Of a stretch of DNA of 64,000 bases, positions 8,078 to 17,583 are shown piece by piece. The position numbers and the translations under genes were made by a program. A model generated the notes under the pieces. It saw nothing but the letters and a program-made list of their open reading frames with translations. It was not told the DNA's origin and did not search any database. The DNA is from Neorhizobium galegae (GTDB taxonomy: Bacteria; Pseudomonadota; Alphaproteobacteria; Rhizobiales; Rhizobiaceae). The stretch covers positions 3,601,501 to 3,665,500 of the forward strand of contig NZ_CP090095.1 of NCBI RefSeq assembly GCF_021391675.1, in the 5' to 3' direction. Position 1 is the stretch's first letter. Every line of letters begins with the position of its first letter.

Positions 8078-9187
8078 ATGGATGACCTTGCGCCACAGGA
8101 AGCGGCCGTCCTGGCAATCATCAAGGACAACCCGTTCGCGGGCCAGCAGGAGATCGCCACCATGCTCGGGCTGGCGCGCTCCACGGTCGCCGCCCACATC
8201 GTGCAGCTCATGCAGAAAGGTTACATCCTCGGCCGCGGCTACGTAATGCCGGCCGAGACCCGCGCCGTCTGCATCGGCGGCGCCGTGCTCGACCGCAAAT
8301 ACCGCGCCAAGCAGGAATTCGTCTTCGAAACCTCCAATCCGGTCGATGGCGTGCGCAGCCTCGGCGGCGTTGCCCGCAACGTCGCGGAAAACCTCGCACT
8401 TCTCGGCACCACCACCAGTTTCGTCTCGATCGTCGGTGATGACGAAGGCGGCCGCGCCGTGGTGAAGCACATGCGCGACCGCGGCATCGATGTCAGCCAG
8501 ATCATCACCACCACCGAGCGCCCGACGGCGGAATATGCCGCCATCCTCGACACCAAGGGCGACCTCGTGCTCGGCATTGCCGACATGAGCATTTTCGACC
8601 TGCTGCTGCCGAGCCATATCGAGCGCATCTGGCCGCATCTCGCCGCCGCAAGCTGGGTGTTTTCCGACTGCAACCTGCCGGCCGAAACGCTTTCCGCGTT
8701 GATCGCCAAACGCCAGGGCGCCCGTTTCAAGCTGGCGATCGACGCGGTCTCGACACCCAAGGCGGCTCGTCTGCCAAGGGATCTCACCGGCATCGACCTG
8801 CTGTTCATGAATATCGACGAGGCCAATGCGGTCCTCGGACGCAAGGCGCATGAAACGATCGACGACGCCAAAGAAGCGGCGCTTGCCCTGCAGGCCGCCG
8901 GCGCCCGCGAGGCGGTCGTCACCATGGGTCCGCGCGGCATCGCGGTTGCCGGCACCGAAGGCGCCCGCACCTTCCCGGCCGTGCATGCCCGGCCGATCGA
9001 CATCACCGGCGCCGGAGATGCTATGATCGCCGGCACGCTGCACCGGATCCTGCACGGCGAAGACACCTACACTGCGGCCCGCACCGGCGCGCTGCTCGGC
9101 ACGCTGACCACCGAAAGCACGGCGAGCGTCCATACGGAATTGTCCGAACGCTTCCTGGAAGCCAATATGCACCGACTGGCTGGCTAA
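8078..9187 (+). CDS. psuK: HTH-PfkB fusion: probable pseudouridine kinase with DNA-binding domain
   Basis: A 369-residue fusion. Residues 8-50 form a winged helix-turn-helix (QQEIATMLGLARSTVAAHIVQL). Residues 62-365 form a PfkB/ribokinase-type kinase with the GGVARNVAENLALLG sugar-binding motif near residue 90 and DITGAGDA at 308-315, Asp314 being the catalytic base. Expected reaction: pseudouridine plus ATP to pseudouridine 5'-phosphate. The function rests on the PsuG gene 36 bp downstream. Plain PsuK proteins are about 310 residues, so the HTH is an added domain that could make the kinase its own regulator. The start at 8078 places the ATG 13 bases after AAGGA and just before the HTH; earlier in-frame starts would run through the promoter array. 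Confidence 0.85.
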   Translation: MDDLAPQEAAVLAIIKDNPFAGQQEIATMLGLARSTVAAHIVQLMQKGYILGRGYVMPAETRAVCIGGAVLDRKYRAKQEFVFETSNPVDGVRSLGGVARNVAENLALLGTTTSFVSIVGDDEGGRAVVKHMRDRGIDVSQIITTTERPTAEYAAILDTKGDLVLGIADMSIFDLLLPSHIERIWPHLAAASWVFSDCNLPAETLSALIAKRQGARFKLAIDAVSTPKAARLPRDLTGIDLLFMNIDEANAVLGRKAHETIDDAKEAALALQAAGAREAVVTMGPRGIAVAGTEGARTFPAVHARPIDITGAGDAMIAGTLHRILHGEDTYTAARTGALLGTLTTESTASVHTELSERFLEANMHRLAG

Positions 9188-9223
9188 TTTCCGGCCGCTC
9201 GAAACGATCTAAGGAATACCGAA

Positions 9224-10153
9224 ATGGCCCTTATCAAACCGAAGCTGAGCCGCGAAGTGGCCGAAACGATCGCAGCCGGCGGCCCGGTCGTGGCGCTGGA
9301 ATCGACCATCATTACCCACGGCATGCCCTACCCTGCGAACCTCGAAACGGCCCTTGGTGTCGAAGCGGTGATCCGCGAGAACGGCGCGATCCCGGCAACC
9401 ATCGCCGTCGTCAACGGCGAGCTGCGCGTTGGCCTCGAACACAGCGAACTGGAAGAACTGGCCCGGGCCAAGGGTGTGGTAAAAGCCTCCGGCCGCGACC
9501 TTGCCGTCGCCATGGTCCGCGGCCAGTCGGCCGGCACCACCGTATCCGCCACCATGCTGATGGCCGATCTCGCCGGCATCGACATTTTCGCCACTGGCGG
9601 CGTCGGCGGCGTGCATCGCGGCGCCGAACAGACATTCGATATTTCCGCCGACCTGACCGAACTCGGCCGCACCAGGACCGCCGTCGTCTGCGCCGGCGTC
9701 AAGTCGATCCTCGATATCGCCAAGACGCTGGAATATCTCGAAACCCAGCGCGTGCCGGTGATCGCTTACGGCACCGACGACTTCCCGGCCTTCTTCACCC
9801 GTAAAAGCGGCTTCAAGGCCGACCACAGGCTCGATACGCCGGAAGAGATCGCCAAGGCGATGTATCTGCACCACCAGCTCGGCACCGGCACCGGTCTGAT
9901 GATCGCCAACCCTATCCCGGAGGCAGCAGCCCTCACCCCTGATTTCATCGACGGCACGATATCCGACGCGGTGCGGGAGGCGGAGGAACGCGGCATCGGC
10001 CGCAAGGAGCTGACGCCCTTCCTGCTCGCCCGCATCAACGAACTGTCCAAGGGCGAAAGCCTGAAGGCCAATATCGAGCTGGTGAGGAACAATGCGCGGC
10101 TCGCCGCGAAGATGGCCGTCGCCTACGCGGCACTCAAGAAAGCCGGCAAATAG
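9224..10153 (+). CDS. psuG: Pseudouridine-5'-phosphate glycosidase
   Basis: A 309-residue protein matching the PsuG/IndA family along its whole length. The opening VALESTIITHGMPYPANL (residues 23-40) carries the conserved Glu26, ATGGVGGVHRGAE is the phosphate/metal-binding signature, and CAGVKSILDI holds the Schiff-base lysine (about residue 160). It cleaves the C-C glycosidic bond of pseudouridine 5'-phosphate to uracil plus ribose 5-phosphate, in the cytoplasm and with a divalent metal. AAGGAA lies 7 bases before the ATG. It follows the kinase gene by 36 bp and is followed by the enoyl-CoA hydratase gene with a 22-bp gap, so the operon may extend further. Confidence 0.95.
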   Translation: MALIKPKLSREVAETIAAGGPVVALESTIITHGMPYPANLETALGVEAVIRENGAIPATIAVVNGELRVGLEHSELEELARAKGVVKASGRDLAVAMVRGQSAGTTVSATMLMADLAGIDIFATGGVGGVHRGAEQTFDISADLTELGRTRTAVVCAGVKSILDIAKTLEYLETQRVPVIAYGTDDFPAFFTRKSGFKADHRLDTPEEIAKAMYLHHQLGTGTGLMIANPIPEAAALTPDFIDGTISDAVREAEERGIGRKELTPFLLARINELSKGESLKANIELVRNNARLAAKMAVAYAALKKAGK

Positions 10154-10175
10154 TTCAAAAATAAGGGGAACTGCC

Positions 10176-10985
10176 ATGAGCTACGAGACGATCCTGTACG
10201 AGAAGGATGCCACCGACAAGTTCGCGACGATCACCATCAATCGCCCCGACAAGATGAATGCGATGAACAAGACGGTGATCCGCGAGATCGACGCGGCGGT
10301 TGCCGCGGCCGTCGCCGATCCGGACGTCAATGCGCTCGTCATCACCGGCACCGGGCGCGCCTTCTCCTCCGGCTACGACCTCCAGGGCGGCGATTTCGAC
10401 GTCGACATCGATTTCTGGCGCGAGGACATGTCGGAAAATGCCGAGGCGCTGCTCAACATCTGGCGCGCCCCGATCCCGGTCATTGCGTCGGTCAACGGTT
10501 ACGCTCTTGCCGGCGCGCTCGAACTGATGATGTGTTGCGATCTCGCAATCGCCGCCGACAACGCCAAGTTCGGCGAACCGGAAGTGCGCCACAATTCCGG
10601 CCCGCCGGCGCTGATGATGCCCTGGCTGCTCGCCACCCGCGACGTGCGCTGGCTGATGTTCACCGGCGACATGGTGGATGCCGAAGAAGCGCTGCGCATG
10701 CACCTGATCAACAAGGTGGTGCCGGCCGACCAGCTCAAGGAAAAGACCGAAAACCTCGCCCGCAAGCTGGCCCGCATGCCGGTGCCGGCACTGAGATACA
10801 CGAAGGCCTCGATCAACAACCAGCAGATGGTTGCCGGGCTGATGCCGTCGTTCCAGTACAATATCGAGGCGATTGCCGCCCTCCATGTCACCCGGCAGGG
10901 CCGCGAGTGGATGGCAAACCTCGCCAAGATGTCGCTGAAGGAATATCTCGCCTTCCGTGACGATCCCTTCAAGGGCCTCGACTGA
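10176..10985 (+). CDS. Enoyl-CoA hydratase/isomerase family protein
   Basis: A 269-residue crotonase-fold protein. NRPDKMNAMN (residues 23-32) is the family's N-terminal signature, TGRAFSSGYDLQGGDF supplies the first oxyanion-hole segment, and PVIASVNGYALAGALELMMCCDLAIA the second. The usual hydratase glutamates are partly replaced: after ALELMMCCDLAI comes AKFGEPEVRHNSGPP, so the exact reaction (hydratase, isomerase or hydrolase) is open. AAGGGGAA lies upstream of the ATG at 10176. The acyl-CoA synthetase starts 11 bp downstream, so the two probably act on the same acyl-CoA. Whether it belongs functionally with psuKG is unclear. Confidence 0.85.
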   Translation: MSYETILYEKDATDKFATITINRPDKMNAMNKTVIREIDAAVAAAVADPDVNALVITGTGRAFSSGYDLQGGDFDVDIDFWREDMSENAEALLNIWRAPIPVIASVNGYALAGALELMMCCDLAIAADNAKFGEPEVRHNSGPPALMMPWLLATRDVRWLMFTGDMVDAEEALRMHLINKVVPADQLKEKTENLARKLARMPVPALRYTKASINNQQMVAGLMPSFQYNIEAIAALHVTRQGREWMANLAKMSLKEYLAFRDDPFKGLD

Positions 10986-10995
10986 GGCCCCGGCC

Positions 10996-13101
10996 ATGAC
11001 GGCCAACACGCCTAAGGCGATGCAGGCTCTCATGGCGCCGCGCTCCGTTGCAGTCGTCGGCGCCACCGAGCGCGCCGACGCCTCCTCCAGCTACGTGATG
11101 AAGAACCTGATGCGCTTCGGCTATCAGGGACAGATCATTCCGGTGCATCCGAAGGCCGCGACGATCTTCGGGCTTCCCGCCTCGCCCTCCCTCTCCGCAC
11201 TCGATACACCTGCGGATGTGGCCGTCATCGGCATTGCCGCCGACAAGGTGATCGCGGCCCTTGAAGAGGCCGGCAGCACCGGCGTCAAGGCGGCGGTCGT
11301 GCTGGCCTCCGGTTTCGCGGAACTTGACGAGGCCGGCCGTGAACGCCAGCGGCAACTGGTCGAGATCGCCGAGCGCTACGGGATGGCGATCTGCGGCCCG
11401 AACTGCCTCGGCCTCTTCAACCTGAGCTCCGGCGCCGCACTCTATTCCTCCAGCCTCTCGACCAATCTCCAGAAGGGCCGCTTCGCGATCCTCTCCCATT
11501 CCGGCGCCAGCGCCATCGCGCTCGGCAATACCGGCCGGTTCGGCCTCAGCCATATCGTCTCCTCCGGCAACAGCGCCGCAACCGACATTCCGAACTACCT
11601 CGATTTCCTCGCGACGGATGACGATACCAGCGCCGTCGGCATCGTCATCGAGGCCATCCGCGAACCGGAAAAACTGGCGGCCGCGATGGAGAGGATGCAC
11701 GCCACCAACAAGCCGGTGATCGCCCTTCGCGCCGGCCGCTCGACCCGCGGCGCCCAGGCGACCGCCGCTCATACCGGTTCGCTCGCCGGCAGCAACGACG
11801 CCTACCGCGCCTTCTTCCGCCGGGTCGGCATCATCGAGGTGCCCGATATGGACGGCTTCATGGAGACGGCGACGCTCTGCCTGACGCTGAAAGACAGGCC
11901 CACCAAACCGGGCGTCGCGATCGTCGGCGTCTCCGGCGGCGGCGTGGCGCATGTTTCCGATATCGCCGATGAGGTCGGCCTTTCCCTGCCCGACCTGCAG
12001 CCCGAAACGGTGGTTCGGGTAAAGACGCTGCTGCCGCCCTTCGCCACTCCCCAGAACCCGCTCGATACGACGGGCGTCGTCTTCGCCGACGGCAAGATCT
12101 ATCGCGACGTCCTGCACGCTCTCGCGGACGATCCGTCGATCGGCCTGATCGTCGCAACGCAGGATGCACCCGCCGGTCTGGACGATTTCTGCGCCTCCGA
12201 ATATCTCGGCATTGCCGAAGCCGTGTCCGAATATGCCGAAACCGGCAAGGTGCCGGTCGTGTTCATGAGCAACCTCTCCTCCGGCCATCATCCGGCTGTC
12301 GAGGCGAAGCTTTCGAACGTGCCGGTGCTGCGCGGTACGAAAAGCGCGCTGACAGCCGTCCAAAGCTTGATCACTCGGAGCAGGGTCGTTTCCTGGCCCG
12401 ACAAGGTGGCGGCGACAAAGAAGAACTTCCCCGCGGAGGCTTTGACTGAGCGCGAGGCCAAACAACTGCTCGCCGCGGAAGGACTCCCGGTCCCCAGGGA
12501 ACAACTCGTCACCAGCGCCGACGCGGCCGCCGAAGCTGCAAAGCAGCTCGGCTTCCCGGTGGTGATGAAGATCGAGTCGCCCGATATCCCGCACAAGACC
12601 GAGGCCGGCGGCGTAAAGCTCGGCATCGCGTCGGAAGCGGAAGCCCGCGCCGCCTTCGACGCCATCATCGCAAGCGCCCGCGCCTACGCCCCGAATGCGG
12701 ATCTGCGCGGCGTCTCGGTACAGGAAATGGTGACGGGCGGCATCGAGGCACTGGTCGGTCTTATCCGTCACGAACCCTTCGGTTTCGGGCTCGTCGTCGG
12801 CATCGGCGGCGTGCTGGTGGAGCTGGTGAAGGACACCGCCTTCGACCTCCTGCCGATCGACCTTGCCCGCGCCGACGCGATGATCGGGGAAACGAAACTG
12901 GCATCGCTGCTGGAAGGCTATCGCGGTGCGCCAAAGGCTGATCGCCAGGCGCTCGCCGAGCTTCTGGTCCAGGTATCGGACTTTGCCGCCCGGTATGGCG
13001 ACGATATAGAGGCGATCGATCTGAACCCGGTTGCAGTCCTGCCGGAAGGCAGGGGCGTGCGCATCCTCGATGCGCTGATCATTCCGCGGAAGCGGGATTG
13101 A
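10996..13101 (+). CDS. Acyl-CoA synthetase (NDP-forming), fused alpha-beta subunits
   Basis: A 701-residue protein with the ACD/Pat-type domain order: CoA-binding Rossmann domain (10-140, SVAVVGATERADASS), succinyl-CoA-ligase-like domains (150-450, with ILSHSGASAIALGN and the phospho-histidine segment TAAHTGSLAGSNDAYRAFF), then an ATP-grasp domain (480-700, PVVMKIESPDIPHKTEAGGV). It interconverts acyl-CoA plus ADP and Pi with acid plus ATP through a phosphohistidine. It lies 11 bp after the enoyl-CoA hydratase gene. It has no acetyltransferase domain, unlike protein acetyltransferase Pat. Its acyl substrate is unknown; the nearby 2-oxoacid oxidoreductase would make acyl-CoAs it could use. Confidence 0.9.
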   Translation: MTANTPKAMQALMAPRSVAVVGATERADASSSYVMKNLMRFGYQGQIIPVHPKAATIFGLPASPSLSALDTPADVAVIGIAADKVIAALEEAGSTGVKAAVVLASGFAELDEAGRERQRQLVEIAERYGMAICGPNCLGLFNLSSGAALYSSSLSTNLQKGRFAILSHSGASAIALGNTGRFGLSHIVSSGNSAATDIPNYLDFLATDDDTSAVGIVIEAIREPEKLAAAMERMHATNKPVIALRAGRSTRGAQATAAHTGSLAGSNDAYRAFFRRVGIIEVPDMDGFMETATLCLTLKDRPTKPGVAIVGVSGGGVAHVSDIADEVGLSLPDLQPETVVRVKTLLPPFATPQNPLDTTGVVFADGKIYRDVLHALADDPSIGLIVATQDAPAGLDDFCASEYLGIAEAVSEYAETGKVPVVFMSNLSSGHHPAVEAKLSNVPVLRGTKSALTAVQSLITRSRVVSWPDKVAATKKNFPAEALTEREAKQLLAAEGLPVPREQLVTSADAAAEAAKQLGFPVVMKIESPDIPHKTEAGGVKLGIASEAEARAAFDAIIASARAYAPNADLRGVSVQEMVTGGIEALVGLIRHEPFGFGLVVGIGGVLVELVKDTAFDLLPIDLARADAMIGETKLASLLEGYRGAPKADRQALAELLVQVSDFAARYGDDIEAIDLNPVAVLPEGRGVRILDALIIPRKRD

Positions 13102-14079
13102 TCAAACGAGCCGCAGCTTCGGGTTAGCCTCAACCTCCGCGCGGCCGAACCATGACAGCCGTTCGGTCAGCAGCGCATAAAAGCCGTCGGCATCGACGTC
13201 GCGCATGAACGTCGCGTTCTTCGGCCGGCCGGACACACCCCACCAGTCGGCGACCGTCATGCCCTTGGTGAGTTCGGACTCCGTTTCGATCTCCACATTG
13301 CAGAGCCGGCCGGAATAAAGCTCCGGCTTCAGCAGATAGGCGATCACGTTCGGATCGTGCAGCGGCCCGCCGTCGCTGCCGTATTTGGCCACGTCGAAGC
13401 GCTCGAAATAATCGAGCCAGCCGACCACCGCGTCGGAGAGCGGCGTACCGATCGCCTGGACTGCTGCGACGCGGGCGCGGGTCGTCAGCGTCTTGTGGGT
13501 GACGTCGAGCGGCATCATCACGATCGGCACACCGGAGCCGAACACGACGGCTGCCGCCTGCGGATCGACATAGATGTTGAATTCCGCGGCCGGCGTGATG
13601 TTGCCGCCCTCGAACAACCCGCCGCCCATCAGCACGATCTGTTTGATGTGGCCGGCGATCTCCGGCGCCCGGGTCAAAGCCTTGCCGAGGTCGGTGAGCG
13701 GGCCGAGCGTGCAGACGGTCACGGTGCCTTCCGGTTCGCTCAAGAGCGTTTCGATGATGAAATCGACACCATGCTGTTCCTGAAGCGGCATGGTCGGCTC
13801 GGGAAGATCGGCGCCGTCGAGGCCGGTCGCGCCGTGGACATGTTCGGCGGTGACGAGCGGCCCGGTCATCGGCTGGCTGCAGCCGGCGAATACCTTGATG
13901 TCCGGACGGCCGGCGAGTTCGCAGACCTTGCGGATGTTCTTCGTCGTCAGTGACAGCGGCACGTTGCCTGCGGCGGCGACGATCCCCAGAACCTCGATTT
14001 CCGGGCTGGCGAGCGCCAGCAGGATGGCCAGCGCGTCGTCCTGGCCGGGGTCGGTATCGATGATGATCTTCTCTGCCAT
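13102..14079 (-). CDS. Inosine/uridine-preferring nucleoside hydrolase
   Basis: A 325-residue protein opening with IIIDTDPGQDDALAILLAL, the DxDPGxDDA calcium-binding motif of nucleoside hydrolases (residues 6-15). Other family parts are FAGCSQPMTGP, the VHGATGLDG substrate loop and GGNITPAAEFNIYVDPQAA. It hydrolyses N-glycosidic bonds of ribonucleosides to base plus ribose. The His of the VHG segment and the downstream NIYVDPQAA helix are intact, so it looks active. The ATG at 14079 is preferred; a GTG three codons earlier is possible. It is convergent with the acyl-CoA synthetase gene (no gap) and 27 bp after the 2-oxoacid oxidoreductase gene. With psuK, psuG and the P-loop kinase it adds to a nucleoside-salvage flavour. 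Confidence 0.92.
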   Translation of the reverse strand: MAEKIIIDTDPGQDDALAILLALASPEIEVLGIVAAAGNVPLSLTTKNIRKVCELAGRPDIKVFAGCSQPMTGPLVTAEHVHGATGLDGADLPEPTMPLQEQHGVDFIIETLLSEPEGTVTVCTLGPLTDLGKALTRAPEIAGHIKQIVLMGGGLFEGGNITPAAEFNIYVDPQAAAVVFGSGVPIVMMPLDVTHKTLTTRARVAAVQAIGTPLSDAVVGWLDYFERFDVAKYGSDGGPLHDPNVIAYLLKPELYSGRLCNVEIETESELTKGMTVADWWGVSGRPKNATFMRDVDADGFYALLTERLSWFGRAEVEANPKLRLV

Positions 14080-14106
14080 GCTGGTCACTCTCGGATACGG
14101 GAACGG

Positions 14107-17100
14107 TTACGCGACATGGGTGAGCGGCTCCCTCGCCCGCCATTTCGCAAGGAGATCGGCTTTGCGCTTCTCGAAGCGCTCGACGGATGCGAGCTTCACA
14201 TGGCCGAAGCCGCGAACCATGTCCGGCAGGCCGGCGAGCTCGACGGCGAGCGCATGATTGCCGATATCGAGCCCGGCCGAAAGCTCGGTCACGAGATCGA
14301 AATAGTCCGCGATCAGCTGCCGCTCCATCCGTCGCTCGGCCGTGCGGCCGAAAGGATCAAAGGACGTGCCGCGCAGGAATTTCAACTTTTCGAGCACCGC
14401 GAAGGCGGGTCGGATCCATGCGCCAAAGGCGATCTTGGCGGGATGGCCGGTGCGCCGGTCGATCTTGGCGATCATCGGCGGCGCCAGGTGATGCCTGATC
14501 CTGAAATCGCCTTCGAACTGCTCGGCGAGTTTCTTCTCAAAGCTCCGGTCCCGATGCAGCCGGGCGACCTCGTATTCGTCCTTGTAGGCCATCAGCTTGA
14601 AAGCGTTTTTCGCCACCGCCTCGGCAAAACCGGTCATGCCTCGCAGCTGCGCCTCGGCCGATTTCGCGATATCCAGCAAACCCTTGTAGCGCCCGGCATA
14701 GGCGGCATTCTGGTAATCGGTCAGGAAAGTGACCCGCTTGGCAACCATCTCCTCCAGCGTCTCGGCCTTCGGCTCCGACTTTGTGAGGCCAGCCTCACGG
14801 GCGACGGCTTCCGGATCGACGGCGGCACGGCGGCCCCACCCAAAGGCGGCGCGATTCATAGCGATGCCGGTGCCATTGAGCTCGATCGCCTTGTCGAGGG
14901 CGGTGAGGCTGATCGGCACCAGCCCGCGCTGCCAGGCATGGCCGAGCAGGAACATGTTCGCAGCAATCGCGTCACCCAGCAGCGCGGTTGCTATGTCGGT
15001 TGCGGGAACCGTCTCGACGGCCTCGTCACCGGCAGCACGACGCAGCGATTTCAGCGTGGCTTCCTGCCGGAAATCGATCGTCGTATCCTTCACGAAGGAA
15101 GCGGTCGGTGCAAAATGGTCGTCGATGACGGCGCGCGTCTTGTTCTTCGCAAACGAGGCGAGCGAATTCTTCTGCGCGGCGACGACGATATCGAAACCGA
15201 GCACGAGGTCGCTCTCGCCGGGGCCGATCCGCACCGCATTGATCTGCGCCGGGTCCTTCGCCAGCCGGATATGTGACACGACCGAACCGTTCTTCTGGGC
15301 AAGCCCGGTCTGGTCGAGCGTCAGCAGGACCAGTCCGTCGAGCAAAGCCGCCTGGGCGAGGATAGCGCTGACGGTGATGACGCCGGTACCGCCGATGCCG
15401 GCGAGCAGCATGCTGTAGGGGGTCTCGAAGGTCGCGGTGAACACGGGCAGCGGCAGATCGTCGGTCTTCACCGATCTCGACTTCGCCGCCGGCTTGCGGA
15501 TGCTCCCGCCCTCGACGGTGACGAAGCTCGGACAGAAGCCCTTGATGCAGGACAGATCGGTATTGCAGCTCGACTGGTTGATGCGCCGCTTGCGGCCGAA
15601 TTCGGTTTCCTGCGGCTCGATCGAAATGCAATTGGAGACGGCGGAACAGTCGCCGCAGCCTTCGCAGACCAGCTCGTTGATGAAGGCACGTTTGTCCGAG
15701 ACCGGATAGGCGCCGCGCTTGCGCCGGCGGCGCTTTTCGGCGGCACAGACCTGATCATAGACCAGCACCGTCACGCCGGGGATGTCGCGCAGCTCGCGCT
15801 GCACCGCGTCGAGTTCGTCGCGGTGGTGGATGGACACTTCGCGCGGCAGATTGCCCTGCCAGACCTCCGGCCGCTCGGCGACCACCACGACGCGCGCCGC
15901 ACCTTCGGCCAGCATCTGCCCGACAATGCCAGGCACGGTAACGTCGCCATCATGTTTCTGGCCACCGGTCATGGCGACGGCGTCGTTATAGAGGATCTTG
16001 TAGGTGGCGTTGACCCTCGCCGCGATCCCGGCACGGATGGCGAGCAGGCCCGAATGGAAATAGGTCCCGTCGCCCATGTTGACGAAGATATGCTTCTCGT
16101 CGGTGAAGGGCGACAGGCCGATCCAGGCACCGCCCTCGCCGCCCATCTGGGTGAAGGTCGAGGTGTTGCGGTCCTCGTTGCCGATGATCATCATGTGGCA
16201 GCCAATGCCGGTGGAGGCACGGCTTCCCGCCGGCAGGCGGGTCGAGACGCTGTGCGGACAGCCCGAGCAGAAATAGGCCTCGCGTTTCAGCGCGGTCGCC
16301 TCCACCCCAAGAGCAAGCGTCATCTCTTCGACGAAACGCGCTCTCGCCTGCAGCGCCTCGTCGAGTGTACCGAGCCGCGAGAGAATGGCCTTGGCGACCG
16401 AGAGCGTATTGATCTCGCCGATCGCCTGCAGCAGCGTTGAACCACTCTCGCCCACCTTACCGAACACGCGCGGACGCCGCTCAGTGGGCAGGTTGAAAAG
16501 CTGCGCCTTGATCTGGTCTTCGAGGATCGAGCGTTTTTCCTCGACCACGAGCAGTTCGTCGATACGGGAAGCGAATTCCGCGATCCCCTGCGGCTCAAGC
16601 GGCCAGACCATCCCGACCTTGTAGAGCGCGATGCCGAGTTCGGCGGCACGGGCTTCGTTGATGCCGAGCAGCGCCAGGGCGCCTAAAAGATCGAGCCAGG
16701 ATTTGCCGGTCGAGACGATGCCGAGACGAGCGCGGCCCGTGGTTCCCCAGATCGCGCGGTCGAGACCGTTGGCGCGGGCAAAGGCCTGCACGGCGAGCAT
16801 CTTGCGCTCGAGCCGCAGTTCCATCGCATGCGGCCCGTCCGGCCAGCGCAACGACAGGCCGTCGGGCGCGAAAGTCTCGTCGGGGAAAACGATCTGCGGC
16901 TTGTCCGGATCGAGATCGACCGTCGCCGAACATTCGACGATCTCGGTCTGGCATTTGAAGCCGATCCAGGCGCCGGAATAGCGGCTCATCGCAAAACCGA
17001 GCAGGCCGTATTCGATATATTCGCCGACGCCGGCAGGCGACAGCAGCGGCACCATGGCTGAGATCAGGTTGTGCTCGCTCTGGTGCGGCAGGGTGGAGGA

Positions 17101-17583
17101 TACCGCGCCGTGATCGTCGCCGACCAGCAGCAGCACGCCTCCGTTGGGATTGGTGCCGATCGCATTGGCATGGCGGATCACGTCCATGCTGCGGTCTACG
17201 CCCGGCCCCTTGCCGTACCACATGCCGAACACGCCGTCGTAACGCACGCCCTGGAACATGCCGGTCTGCTGCGTGCCCCACACGGCTGTCGCCGCCATGT
17301 CCTCGTTGAGTCCCGGATGGAATTTTACATGGCTCGCATCGAGAAATTTCTTCGCACGTCCCATCTCCCGGTCGAAACCGGCAAGCGGCGAACCGCGGTA
17401 GCCGGAAACATAACCGGCAGTATTCAAGCCTCGCGCCTGATCCCGCTGGCGCTGGATCATCGGCAGGCGCACCAGCGCCTGTGTGCCCGACACCAGGATA
17501 CGGCCTTTTTCCAGCGTATAACGGTCGTCGAGGCTGACCTTGCTATCCGAGAGGTTCGTATCCGGTGCGATATGGATCGACAT
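14107..17583 (-). CDS. Indolepyruvate ferredoxin oxidoreductase family protein (fused IorA-IorB)
   Basis: An 1158-residue fusion. The N-terminal half has the pyrimidine-binding and TPP-binding domains (GDGTYFHSGLLAIRAG near residue 505 and later TGGQKHDG). A ferredoxin-like insert near 638-690 holds cysteines as CEGCGDC and further Cys around SSCNTDLSC. The gamma/IorB part begins with GIGGTGVITVSAILAQAA near 730. It should convert aryl or branched 2-oxoacids plus CoA to acyl-CoA, CO2 and reduced ferredoxin. The preceding FAD-oxidase gene ends exactly where this one starts (TAG then ATG, 17586/17583), so the genes are coupled. Similar fused proteins in aerobic proteobacteria act on 2-oxoacids whose identity is mostly unknown. 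Confidence 0.93.
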   Translation of the reverse strand: MSIHIAPDTNLSDSKVSLDDRYTLEKGRILVSGTQALVRLPMIQRQRDQARGLNTAGYVSGYRGSPLAGFDREMGRAKKFLDASHVKFHPGLNEDMAATAVWGTQQTGMFQGVRYDGVFGMWYGKGPGVDRSMDVIRHANAIGTNPNGGVLLLVGDDHGAVSSTLPHQSEHNLISAMVPLLSPAGVGEYIEYGLLGFAMSRYSGAWIGFKCQTEIVECSATVDLDPDKPQIVFPDETFAPDGLSLRWPDGPHAMELRLERKMLAVQAFARANGLDRAIWGTTGRARLGIVSTGKSWLDLLGALALLGINEARAAELGIALYKVGMVWPLEPQGIAEFASRIDELLVVEEKRSILEDQIKAQLFNLPTERRPRVFGKVGESGSTLLQAIGEINTLSVAKAILSRLGTLDEALQARARFVEEMTLALGVEATALKREAYFCSGCPHSVSTRLPAGSRASTGIGCHMMIIGNEDRNTSTFTQMGGEGGAWIGLSPFTDEKHIFVNMGDGTYFHSGLLAIRAGIAARVNATYKILYNDAVAMTGGQKHDGDVTVPGIVGQMLAEGAARVVVVAERPEVWQGNLPREVSIHHRDELDAVQRELRDIPGVTVLVYDQVCAAEKRRRRKRGAYPVSDKRAFINELVCEGCGDCSAVSNCISIEPQETEFGRKRRINQSSCNTDLSCIKGFCPSFVTVEGGSIRKPAAKSRSVKTDDLPLPVFTATFETPYSMLLAGIGGTGVITVSAILAQAALLDGLVLLTLDQTGLAQKNGSVVSHIRLAKDPAQINAVRIGPGESDLVLGFDIVVAAQKNSLASFAKNKTRAVIDDHFAPTASFVKDTTIDFRQEATLKSLRRAAGDEAVETVPATDIATALLGDAIAANMFLLGHAWQRGLVPISLTALDKAIELNGTGIAMNRAAFGWGRRAAVDPEAVAREAGLTKSEPKAETLEEMVAKRVTFLTDYQNAAYAGRYKGLLDIAKSAEAQLRGMTGFAEAVAKNAFKLMAYKDEYEVARLHRDRSFEKKLAEQFEGDFRIRHHLAPPMIAKIDRRTGHPAKIAFGAWIRPAFAVLEKLKFLRGTSFDPFGRTAERRMERQLIADYFDLVTELSAGLDIGNHALAVELAGLPDMVRGFGHVKLASVERFEKRKADLLAKWRAREPLTHVA

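Noticed and set aside
10996..13101. Protein acetyltransferase Pat (acyl-CoA-synthetase-like plus GNAT)
   Set aside because: The protein ends with the ATP-grasp domain at 701 residues and has no GNAT domain.
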